64,000 nt of DNA. It comes from Dechloromonas hortensis (GTDB lineage Bacteria > Pseudomonadota > Gammaproteobacteria > Burkholderiales > Rhodocyclaceae). Positions 53,773 through 60,715 of the stretch are shown here, piece after piece (positions within the stretch are counted from its first letter, which is position 1; every line of letters begins with the position of its first letter). The position numbers and the translations under genes are program-made. A model generated the notes under the pieces. The model was not told the origin of the DNA. It was given only the letters and a program-made list of their open reading frames with translations, and made no database searches. The DNA is taken from positions 577,298 through 641,297 of the forward strand of contig NZ_SSSQ01000002.1 in assembly GCF_009469765.1 (NCBI RefSeq). The letters are read 5' to 3'.

Positions 53773-53850
53773 CGACCAACGAGGGAAACGACTAGATGAT
53801 CAGCATAAAAGCGAACTGAGCCGCTCACCGGTTTTATGTGAGCCAGGAGA

Positions 53851-53918
53851 GGGAATCCGTTTGGTGCAAAGCATCATGCTTTTTTGCGATCGGCCACAGA
53901 TTACGGATTCCCCTTTTT
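53851..53918 (+). terminator. Nested hairpins ending the AT-rich cassette
   Basis: An outer 10-bp perfect inverted repeat GGGAATCCGT (53851-53860) and ACGGATTCCC (53903-53912) is followed by a T run. Inside it, AAAGCA/TGCTTT with loop TCA and six T (about 53868-53884) forms a second terminator. Either would stop + strand transcription before the convergent rhodanese gene. Confidence 0.65.
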
Positions 53919-53928
53919 TATCCGGCTT

Positions 53929-55512
53929 TCAGATCACGAAAAAGCCGTGCGTGCCGTCGCGGCCGAGTTGCTCGACCAGGCCGAATTCCCAGTCGAGATA
54001 GCCTTGCATGGCGTCGCGCGGGTTGTCGGTGCCCTCGTAAGGCCGGCGGTAGCGGTCGGTCGGCGTCGAGGCGAGGCGGGTCGGGCCGCTTTCCAGCGGC
54101 AGGCCGGCCTTCTGCCAGGCCTGGGTACCGCCCTCGAGGACCTGCACCGGGGCATCGACCAGGCTTGCCAGTTCGGCCGCGGCAAACACTGCTAGCTGGC
54201 TGGTGGCGCAGGTCAGCACGTAGCGTTCGGCCGGCGGGATGTTGCCGAGCGCTTCCGCCAGCCGCGAGCGCTGGACAAACCAGGCGCCGGGCAGGTGGCC
54301 GCGCACGTAGTTGGCGTGCAGCGTCAGGTCGAGCGCAGCGGTGTGGCCAGCATCGAGGGCCTTGGCCAATTCTGCCGGTGAAATGAAGTCGACCGCCGGC
54401 GTCGGCGGCAGGGGGGCCTGCCAGGCGCCGCTTTCGCTCAGATCGGCCGGCACCAGGCCATCGACGACGAGCACCTCCCAGCCCATCTGGGCCAGCCACG
54501 ATGCGCTCATATTGGCCCGCACCCCGTCGCTGTCGGCCAGCACCAGGCGGGCGCCGCGCACCGGGGCGACCATCTCGGTTTCCTGGACCAACTGACCGCC
54601 CGGCACCGAGCGGAAGCCGGGCAGGTGGCCGGCGGTGTACTCTTCCGGCGTGCGGACATCGAAGAAATAGGTGGTGCGCCCAGTCTGGCGGCGCCATTCG
54701 GCGAGTGCCCCAAGCGTTGTCTGCTTGACGCCGGCGCGGTCGGCGACGGCCCGGGCGGCGGCCGCCGATTTTTGCCTAGTTTCGGCGTCGGCCGCCGGAA
54801 ACAGCCGATTCTGGCCCTGTTCGAGCGCTTGCCCGGCCAGCGTCCAGCCGATCGTGCCGTTGCGCAGCGCGGCGACCGGATTGGGCAGGCCGGCGTTGAT
54901 CAGCGACTGCGTGCCGATGATGCTGCGCGTGCGGCCGGCGCAATTGACGATGACCTGGGTGGTCGGATTCGGGGCGAGGGTGGGGACGCGCAGCACCAGT
55001 TCGGCACCGGGCACGCTGGTCGCGGTCGGAATGCTCATCGTCCGGTATTCGTCGACGCGGCGGGCATCGACGATGACCACATCGGCCTGGGCATCGATCA
55101 GCGCCTGGACTTCCTCGGCCGAGAAGGACGGGGTGTGGCGTATCGACTCGACCAGTTCGCCAAAGGCCTTGCTCGGCACGTTGACGTCGCGGAACAGCTC
55201 GCCGTCCGCCGCCGCCCAGCCGGCAACGCCGCCGGCGAAGGTGGCGACGTCGCTGTAGCCGAGTTCGATCAGCTTCTGGGCGGCCCGTTCGGCATCGCCC
55301 TCGCCGTCATCGAGGGTGACGATGGCGACATCGCGGCGCGGCAGCTTGGCGTAGGCATTGGTTTCGATGCGCGCCAGCGGGAAATTGGCGGCAAAGAGCG
55401 GGTGCGCCTGGGCGTGCGGATCTTCCTCGCGGACATCGAGCAGCGCGATTTCGCGCTTGGCGAGCAGCGCGCTGCGGATTTCTTCATAGGTGGCCCGACG
55501 AATGGTGCCCAT
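53929..55512 (-). CDS. Four-domain rhodanese-like sulfurtransferase
   Basis: A 527-residue protein with four tandem rhodanese domains (about 5-110, 125-235, 255-370 and 375-500). Domain 2 has a catalytic Cys in IVNCAGRTRS and domain 4 in VLTCATSQL. The loops of domains 1 and 3 (LDDGEG, LADSDG) have no Cys, so active and inactive modules alternate. It may move sulfane sulfur from persulfides to acceptors. I chose the ATG at 55512; GTGGAG lies 6 nt upstream. The thiol dioxygenase stop is 2 bases upstream, so the genes are coupled. Confidence 0.85.
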   Translation of the reverse strand: MGTIRRATYEEIRSALLAKREIALLDVREEDPHAQAHPLFAANFPLARIETNAYAKLPRRDVAIVTLDDGEGDAERAAQKLIELGYSDVATFAGGVAGWAAADGELFRDVNVPSKAFGELVESIRHTPSFSAEEVQALIDAQADVVIVDARRVDEYRTMSIPTATSVPGAELVLRVPTLAPNPTTQVIVNCAGRTRSIIGTQSLINAGLPNPVAALRNGTIGWTLAGQALEQGQNRLFPAADAETRQKSAAAARAVADRAGVKQTTLGALAEWRRQTGRTTYFFDVRTPEEYTAGHLPGFRSVPGGQLVQETEMVAPVRGARLVLADSDGVRANMSASWLAQMGWEVLVVDGLVPADLSESGAWQAPLPPTPAVDFISPAELAKALDAGHTAALDLTLHANYVRGHLPGAWFVQRSRLAEALGNIPPAERYVLTCATSQLAVFAAAELASLVDAPVQVLEGGTQAWQKAGLPLESGPTRLASTPTDRYRRPYEGTDNPRDAMQGYLDWEFGLVEQLGRDGTHGFFVI

Positions 55513-55514
55513 CT

Positions 55515-56087
55515 TCAGCTCCACAGGTTGGGCACGACCGCGCTGGCGTAGCCGGAGACCAAGGATTTGGCGGCGCCGGTTTGCGGATCGAAGACATGGC
55601 GGTCGATGCGGCCAATATTGCGCCCGTAGACGTGGATGCTGATCGACGGCTGGTCGGCCAGGTCGTTGGCGACTTCGTGCACATCGCCGATGGTGGGCGA
55701 AACCACCGTCGTCTGGCCGGGCAGCAGCAGGCTGCTGCCGCTTGCCTGGTAGCTGCCGTCCGCCTGCTTTTCATAGGCCGTTTCGCGTTCGCGGCCGCGC
55801 AGGCCGCCGACCAGCCCCCAGGTCAAATGGTCGTGCACCGGCGTTTTCTGGCCCGGGCCCCAGACGAAGCTGACAACCGACAGGCGGTCGAGCGGATCGG
55901 CGTAGAGCAGGTACTGCTGGTAATACTGCGGATGCGGCCGGGCGAATTGCTCGGGCAGCCAGTCGTCGGTTGCCACCAGTTCGGCGAGCAGCTTCTCGCC
56001 GTGGGCGAGGATGAGTTCCTCGTTCGGATTGCTGTCCAGCAGGCGGGTGATGCCCTGGACGAAATCAAGCAGTTTGCTGTGACTCAT
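55515..56087 (-). CDS. Cysteine dioxygenase-type thiol dioxygenase
   Basis: A 190-residue cupin of the bacterial cysteine/3-mercaptopropionate dioxygenase family. The three-His iron site is formed by TPVHDHLTWG (two His) and the His in SISIHVYG. It converts a thiol such as cysteine to the sulfinate, feeding alanine sulfinate or related breakdown. HVYG is also found in 3-mercaptopropionate dioxygenases, so the substrate is open. The ATG at 56087 is preceded by AAGAG. The rhodanese gene follows 2 bases later. Confidence 0.87.
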   Translation of the reverse strand: MSHSKLLDFVQGITRLLDSNPNEELILAHGEKLLAELVATDDWLPEQFARPHPQYYQQYLLYADPLDRLSVVSFVWGPGQKTPVHDHLTWGLVGGLRGRERETAYEKQADGSYQASGSSLLLPGQTTVVSPTIGDVHEVANDLADQPSISIHVYGRNIGRIDRHVFDPQTGAAKSLVSGYASAVVPNLWS

Positions 56088-56242
56088 GCGTTTTCTCTTA
56101 TGAATGTGCGGCATTGCCGCTCCATTCACGCTAACAAGCCGCTAGAGCGTGGGCAAAGACGGATTCCATATTTGCTAATCATGTCGGGGGCGCCATCAAG
56201 TACGCGCCAGGCTCTTGTCTTCGCCATGGCATCGCCAATACA

Positions 56243-56281
56243 TGCTTATCAAGGCCGGGCTTATGTCGATCGAACAATAAG
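56243..56281. promoter_or_regulatory. GCTTAT/ATAAGC cluster between the thiol dioxygenase and DUF2325 genes
   Basis: Two direct GCTTAT copies (56243-56248, 56258-56263) and an inverted ATAAGC (56276-56281) lie in this divergent promoter region. The same hexamer recurs upstream of other sulfur genes at 29183, 38392-38427, 47025 and 56799. Confidence 0.4.
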
Positions 56282-56343
56282 CTCGTTCCGCCATCGCCGG
56301 GCGCCCGCTAGATTGAGGCTGTCATAACAACGGGGAGCACGGC

Positions 56344-56625
56344 ATGGCTGCATTGATCGTCGGCGGTGATCGCGTCGGTACCTACAAGGATTTCCTGGTC
56401 CAGCAAGGCTACGAGCCGGTTCGCCACTGGAGCGGGCGCAAGCAGAGCGAGTGCCACCGGATGATTCCGGTCGACACCCGCGTTGTGGTGGTCATGGTGG
56501 ACTACGTCAACCATGGCCTGGCCCGCAAGATTCGCCGTTCAGCCAGCGACATGGACGTGCCGGTGGTCTTCAGCCGGCGCTGCGTCGGCCAACTGAGCAG
56601 CGCCCTGGCCGGCGTCGCCACCTGA
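56344..56625 (+). CDS. DUF2325 family protein
   Basis: A 93-residue protein with a DUF2325 pattern: ALIVGGDRVGTYKDFLVQQGYEPVRHWSGRKQSEC, then VVVVMVDYVNHGLARKIRR and VPVVFSRR. The family is often linked to nif or iron regulation, but its function is unknown. Two Cys residues (around 37 and 80) are seen. ACGGGGAGCACGGC precedes the ATG. It is monocistronic with a terminator at 56641 and divergent from the thiol dioxygenase. Confidence 0.8.
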   Translation: MAALIVGGDRVGTYKDFLVQQGYEPVRHWSGRKQSECHRMIPVDTRVVVVMVDYVNHGLARKIRRSASDMDVPVVFSRRCVGQLSSALAGVAT

Positions 56626-56640
56626 GCCGGGGCTCTGAAA

Positions 56641-56665
56641 ACCTCCCTGGGCGGGGAGGGATTTT
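56641..56665 (+). terminator. Terminator after the DUF2325 gene
   Basis: CCTCCC and GGGAGG form a short GC stem (56642-56647 and 56654-56659) followed by ATTTT. The T run is brief, so efficiency may be modest. Confidence 0.6.
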
Positions 56666-56782
56666 GCTCAGGAAAGCTGGTCGACCGCCAGGCAGGCTGC
56701 GCTGCGGCGCCGCTGATCGCGAGAGGCCGGTCATAGCGGGTAAGGGGCAATGTCCGGGGGCTGCCCGCGCCTTGGTTTCGGG

Positions 56783-56804
56783 TGGCTATAGCCGACAAGC
56801 TTAT
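56783..56804. promoter_or_regulatory. Palindrome GCTATAGC and AAGCTTAT site before the rhodanese-cysK operon
   Basis: TGGCTATAGC (56783-56792) is repeated exactly at 59695-59704 before the encapsulin gene, and AAGCTTAT (56797-56804) is the sulfur-operon half-site. They sit in a 350-base gene-free stretch (56626-56975), whose remainder is a terminator on the left and an AT-rich promoter-like segment at 56800-56850 on the right. Confidence 0.4.
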
Positions 56805-56975
56805 TTGTTCAATTGTTATAACGATCTAAATTTTTATTCGTTTTTGGCATGAATTGCCGGGCATAAATTGGCGGCTACAGACGTCAGCGCACAACTTGCG
56901 GCGACGCCGATCCCAACCCGGGCCAGCGATTCCGAATTGCGAATACTGGTCGCCAAGAATGCGAAAGGAATTTCC

Positions 56976-57491
56976 ATGTCCGATGTCGTGCTTGATGTCC
57001 AGCAGCCTTCCCATGCCAGCCCGCCGTTCGCCGGCGAGGGGTTCGCCGCGGCCTCGCCCATCCTCGAAAAAGCCCGCCAGCGTGCCGCCGAGGAAGGCTT
57101 GCCTTATGCCGGCAGCGTCACGCCGCAGGATGCCTGGGCCTTGTTCAGCAGCGGCGAAGCCACCCTGGTCGATGTACGGACCGCCGAGGAGCGCAAATTC
57201 GTTGGCCATGTGCCGGAAACGCAGCACGTCGCCTGGATGACCGGCCTGTCGCTGTCGCGCAATCCGCGCTTTGCCAAGGAGCTGGAAGCCAAGGCCGGCA
57301 AGGACGAGGTCGTCCTGCTCCTCTGTCGCAGCGGCAAGCGCTCGGCGGCGGCCGCCGAAGCGGCGCACAAGGCCGGATTCAAGAATGTCTTCAACATCCT
57401 CGAAGGTTTCGAGGGCGATCTCGACGAACAGCAGCGACGCGGCGCCTTCAACGGCTGGCGCAATGCCGGTCTGCCGTGGATTCAGGACTGA
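56976..57491 (+). CDS. Single-domain rhodanese of the encapsulin sulfur locus
   Basis: A 171-residue sulfurtransferase with the catalytic Cys117 in LLLCRSGKRSAA. Residues 1-45 are a Pro/Ala/Gly-rich leader (QPSHASPPFAGEGFAAASP) before the rhodanese fold begins near LPYAGSVTP. AAAGGAATTTCC precedes the ATG at 56976; a longer frame exists upstream but lacks a ribosome site. It starts the operon rhodanese-cysK-epsC-xre. Rhodaneses accompany family 2A encapsulin loci in other bacteria and probably exchange sulfane sulfur with the desulfurase. Confidence 0.88.
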   Translation: MSDVVLDVQQPSHASPPFAGEGFAAASPILEKARQRAAEEGLPYAGSVTPQDAWALFSSGEATLVDVRTAEERKFVGHVPETQHVAWMTGLSLSRNPRFAKELEAKAGKDEVVLLLCRSGKRSAAAAEAAHKAGFKNVFNILEGFEGDLDEQQRRGAFNGWRNAGLPWIQD

Positions 57492-57518
57492 TTCATCAAT
57501 ATTCAGGGAGAAAACAGC

Positions 57519-58496
57519 ATGTCCAAATGGTTCGCAGATAACTCGCAGTCGATCGGCCGCACACCGCTGGTCAAACTCAACCGCGTCATCGACGACGCCC
57601 AGGCGACCGTGCTGGCCAAGATCGAAGGGCGCAACCCGGCCTATTCGGTCAAGTGCCGGATCGGGGCGGCACTGATCAACGATGCCGAGCAGCGCGGCCT
57701 ACTCGGGCCGGGCAAGGAACTGGTCGAGCCGACCTCCGGCAACACCGGCATCGCGCTGGCCTTCGTCGCCGCCGCCAAGGGCATTCCGCTGACGCTGACC
57801 ATGCCCGAGACGATGAGTATCGAGCGGCGCAAACTGCTCACCGCCTTTGGCGCCAAACTGGTGCTGACCGAGGGCGCCAAGGGGATGGCCGGCGCGATCG
57901 CCAAGGCCGAGGAAATCGCCGCCGGCGAACCCGACAAATACGTGCTGCTGCAGCAGTTCAAGAACCCGGCCAACCCGGCCATCCACGAAGCGACGACCGG
58001 CCCTGAAATCTGGCAAGACACCGCCGGCGCCGTCGATATCCTGGTCTCCGGGGTGGGCACCGGCGGCACGATCACCGGCGTTTCGCGCTATATCAAGCAA
58101 ACGCAGGGCAAGGCCATCCAGTCGGTCGCCGTCGAGCCGACGGCCAGCCCGGTACTGACCCAGGCTCGTGCCGGCGAACCGATCAAGCCGGGACCGCACA
58201 AGATCCAGGGCATCGGTGCCGGTTTCGTGCCGGCTGTCCTCGACCTGTCGCTGGTCGATGCCGTCGAGCAGGTGTCCAATGAGGATGCGGTGCTCTACGC
58301 CCGGCGCCTGGCCAAGGAGGAGGGCATCATCTCCGGCATTTCGAGCGGTGCCGCCGTCGCGGTCGCTGCTCGTCTGGCGCAGAAAGCGGAGAACGCCGGC
58401 AAGACCATTGTCGTCGTGCTGCCCGATTCCGGCGAGCGCTATCTCAGCTCGATTCTCTTCGAAGGCCTGTTCAACGAAGCCGGGTTGCCGGCATGA
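57519..58496 (+). CDS. cysK: Cysteine synthase A
   Basis: A 325-residue PLP enzyme making cysteine from O-acetylserine and sulfide. The PLP lysine is Lys45 in [11 protein letters not shown], then [28 protein letters not shown] and VEPTASPVL. Residues around [13 protein letters not shown] complete the PLP pocket. CAGGGAGAAAACAGC precedes the ATG. It overlaps epsC by 4 bases, so O-acetylserine production is directly coupled. [11 protein letters not shown] matches the CysK class. Confidence 0.93.
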   Translation: MSKWFADNSQSIGRTPLVKLNRVIDDAQATVLAKIEGRNPAYSVKCRIGAALINDAEQRGLLGPGKELVEPTSGNTGIALAFVAAAKGIPLTLTMPETMSIERRKLLTAFGAKLVLTEGAKGMAGAIAKAEEIAAGEPDKYVLLQQFKNPANPAIHEATTGPEIWQDTAGAVDILVSGVGTGGTITGVSRYIKQTQGKAIQSVAVEPTASPVLTQARAGEPIKPGPHKIQGIGAGFVPAVLDLSLVDAVEQVSNEDAVLYARRLAKEEGIISGISSGAAVAVAARLAQKAENAGKTIVVVLPDSGERYLSSILFEGLFNEAGLPA

Positions 58497-59458
58497 GACA
58501 TCCCGTCGCCAATTCCTCCCTGGCCTACGAACAGGTCGGCGGTTGGGGCGTCAAGGGGATCGTCGCCGAGTTGCACGCGGCGCGTGATCGCTGGCGTGCC
58601 GCCCAGCAGCGCAGCCTGGAATTCGCCGTGCGCGAATTCCCGTCGCGCGAGGCGCTCAAGGAAATTGCCGAGTCGCTGTGCGGCGCGCTGTTTCCGATGC
58701 GCCTCGGGCCGCCCGACCTGCATCAGGAAGGCGAGGACTACTACGTCGGGCACACGCTGGATACGGCGCTGAATGCGCTGTTCCAGCAGGTCGAGCTCGA
58801 ACTGGGCTACAACCGGCGCCTGCAGTGCGAGGAGAAGAACGATGTCGAGACCCAGGCGGCCGAGATCGTCAAGGCCTTCGCCCAGCAGTTGCCGGCGCTG
58901 CGCGGCTTGCTCGACGCCGACGTCGAGGCCGCCTACCAGGGCGACCCGGCGGCGCGCAGTGTCGATGAAGTGCTGCTCTGCTACCCGGGCATCCTGGCCG
59001 TCATCCATTACCGGCTGGCGCACGCGCTGTACACGCTGGGCGTGCCGCTGGTCGCCCGGATCATTGCCGAAATCGCCCACTCGGCGACCGGCATCGACAT
59101 CCACCCCGGCGCCCGGATCGGGCCCGGTTTCTTCATCGATCACGGCACCGGCGTCGTTATTGGCGAAACCACCATCATCGGCCGCAACGTCCGCCTCTAC
59201 CAGGCGGTGACGCTCGGTGCCAAGCGCTTCACGCAGGACGAGAGCGGCGCGCTGGAAAAAGGGGCGCCGCGCCATCCGATTCTGGAGGACGAAGTCGTCG
59301 TCTATGCCGGCGCCACCATCCTCGGCCGCATCACCATCGGCCGCGGTTCGAGCATTGGCGGCAATGTCTGGCTGACCCGCAGCGTGCCGACCGGCAGCCA
59401 TGTCTCGCAGGCCAGCCTGCAGCATGAGCCGGGCGGGGCCGGAAGGATACGGCAATGA
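58493..59458 (+). CDS. Serine O-acetyltransferase (EpsC type)
   Basis: A 321-residue serine acetyltransferase of the longer EpsC/SAT class. An N-terminal helical domain (about 1-170) precedes a left-handed beta-helix of hexapeptide repeats (around [25 protein letters not shown]) with the catalytic His in IDHGTG. It supplies O-acetylserine for CysK. The ATG overlaps the cysK stop and the stop overlaps the xre ATG, so three genes are coupled. EpsC genes recur in family 2A encapsulin loci. Confidence 0.9.
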   Translation: MRHPVANSSLAYEQVGGWGVKGIVAELHAARDRWRAAQQRSLEFAVREFPSREALKEIAESLCGALFPMRLGPPDLHQEGEDYYVGHTLDTALNALFQQVELELGYNRRLQCEEKNDVETQAAEIVKAFAQQLPALRGLLDADVEAAYQGDPAARSVDEVLLCYPGILAVIHYRLAHALYTLGVPLVARIIAEIAHSATGIDIHPGARIGPGFFIDHGTGVVIGETTIIGRNVRLYQAVTLGAKRFTQDESGALEKGAPRHPILEDEVVVYAGATILGRITIGRGSSIGGNVWLTRSVPTGSHVSQASLQHEPGGAGRIRQ

Positions 59459-59682
59459 GCGAACTGATCCACGACTTTGGCGCCGCGGTCCGCCACTTTC
59501 GCGACCGGCAGGGCTGGTCGCAGGAGTTGCTGGCCGAAAAGGCCGATCTCAACCGTTCATACCTCGGTGAAGTCGAGCGCGGCCGGGCAATTCCGTCCCT
59601 CGCCACGGCCGCCAAGCTGGCCGGCGCCCTGGAGATTTCCCTGTCCGGACTGCTTGCGCATTGCGAGCGCCGGGCGGCCTGA
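59455..59682 (+). CDS. Small XRE-family transcriptional regulator
   Basis: A 75-residue single helix-turn-helix protein (about 8-62): FRDRQGWSQELLAEKADLNRSYLGEVERGRAIPSL contains the DNA-binding helices. There is no sensory domain. It is translationally coupled to epsC and lies just before the encapsulin gene, with the palindrome GCTATAGC directly downstream (59697-59704) and again before the operon (56785-56792). A local repressor or activator of both operons is a natural guess. Confidence 0.85.
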   Translation: MSELIHDFGAAVRHFRDRQGWSQELLAEKADLNRSYLGEVERGRAIPSLATAAKLAGALEISLSGLLAHCERRAA

Positions 59683-59696
59683 ACAGCCAGTTGATG

Positions 59697-59704
59697 GCTA
59701 TAGC
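59697..59704. promoter_or_regulatory. Palindrome GCTATAGC before the encapsulin gene
   Basis: This 8-base palindrome lies inside TGGCTATAGC, which occurs exactly in the two promoter regions flanking the rhodanese-to-xre operon (56783 and 59695). It lies 85 bases before the encapsulin ATG. Confidence 0.4.
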
Positions 59705-59788
59705 ATGTTGAAGCAGGCCGGTCGGCTGCCGAAAATGCTTAGCTGATTTTCATATAAACATTTTCATTTCTGATCCAAGGAGTTCTGC

Positions 59789-60715
59789 ATGGCACAACAT
59801 CCCGAAGCGACGGCCCTGGGCGACAACGCCGCCCGGCAGTTAGCGAACGCCACCAAGACCACGGCACAGCTGTCAACCATCAGCCCGCGCTGGCTGGTGC
59901 ACCTGCTGCAATGGCTGCCGGTCGAAGCCGGTATCTACCGCCTGAATACCGTCAAGAACCCAGCTGAGGTCCGCGTGGCCTGCTCGCAACGCGACGAATC
60001 CGAACTGCCGAACACCTTCGTCGATTACGACGAAGCGCCGCGCGAGTACTTCCTCAATGCGGTCAACACCATCCTCGACGTGCATACCCGCGTCTCCGAC
60101 CTGTACAGCAGCCCGCACGACCAGATCAAGGAACAGCTCCGCCTGACCATTGAGACGATCAAGGAACGTCAGGAATCCGAACTGATCAACAACCCGGACT
60201 ACGGCCTGCTGGCCAACGTTGCCGACGACCAGATCATTTCGACGCTGACCGGCGCCCCGACTCCGGACGATCTCGACGAGTTGCTGAGCAAGGTCTGGAA
60301 AGAGCCCGCTTTTTTCCTGGCTCACCCGCTGGCCATCGCCGCCTTCGGCCGCGAATGTACCCGGCGTGGGGTGCCGCCGCCGACCGTTTCCCTGTTCGGC
60401 GCCCAGTTCCTGACCTGGCGCGGGATTCCGCTGGTTCCGTCGGACAAGATCCCGGTCGATGGCGGCAAGACCAAGATCATTCTGCTGCGCGTCGGCGAAA
60501 AGCGTCAGGGCGTCGTCGGCCTGTTCCAGCCGGGCCTCGCCGGCGAACAAAGCCCGGGCCTGTCGGTGCGCTTCATGGGCATCAACCGCAACGCCATCGC
60601 CTCTTACCTTATTTCGCTGTATTGCTCGCTGGCCGTGCTGGTTCCGGATGCACTGGCTGTCCTCGAAGACGTGGAGATCGGCAAGTACCATGAATATCCC
60701 GACACCTACAAGTAA
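59789..60715 (+). CDS. Family 2A encapsulin shell protein
   Basis: A 308-residue HK97-fold shell protein of encapsulin family 2A (SrpI-like). It starts with a Gln/Ala/Asn-rich N-arm (about 1-35), then WLVHLLQWLPVEAGIYRLNTV, PNTFVDYDEAPREYFLNAVNTILDVHTRVSDLYS (in the E-loop and spine region), and SLFGAQFLTWRGIPLVPSDKIPV. AAGGAG lies 6 nt before the ATG. The next gene encodes its cysteine desulfurase cargo and overlaps it by 26 bases. In studied relatives the shell stores sulfane sulfur. Confidence 0.92.
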   Translation: MAQHPEATALGDNAARQLANATKTTAQLSTISPRWLVHLLQWLPVEAGIYRLNTVKNPAEVRVACSQRDESELPNTFVDYDEAPREYFLNAVNTILDVHTRVSDLYSSPHDQIKEQLRLTIETIKERQESELINNPDYGLLANVADDQIISTLTGAPTPDDLDELLSKVWKEPAFFLAHPLAIAAFGRECTRRGVPPPTVSLFGAQFLTWRGIPLVPSDKIPVDGGKTKIILLRVGEKRQGVVGLFQPGLAGEQSPGLSVRFMGINRNAIASYLISLYCSLAVLVPDALAVLEDVEIGKYHEYPDTYK

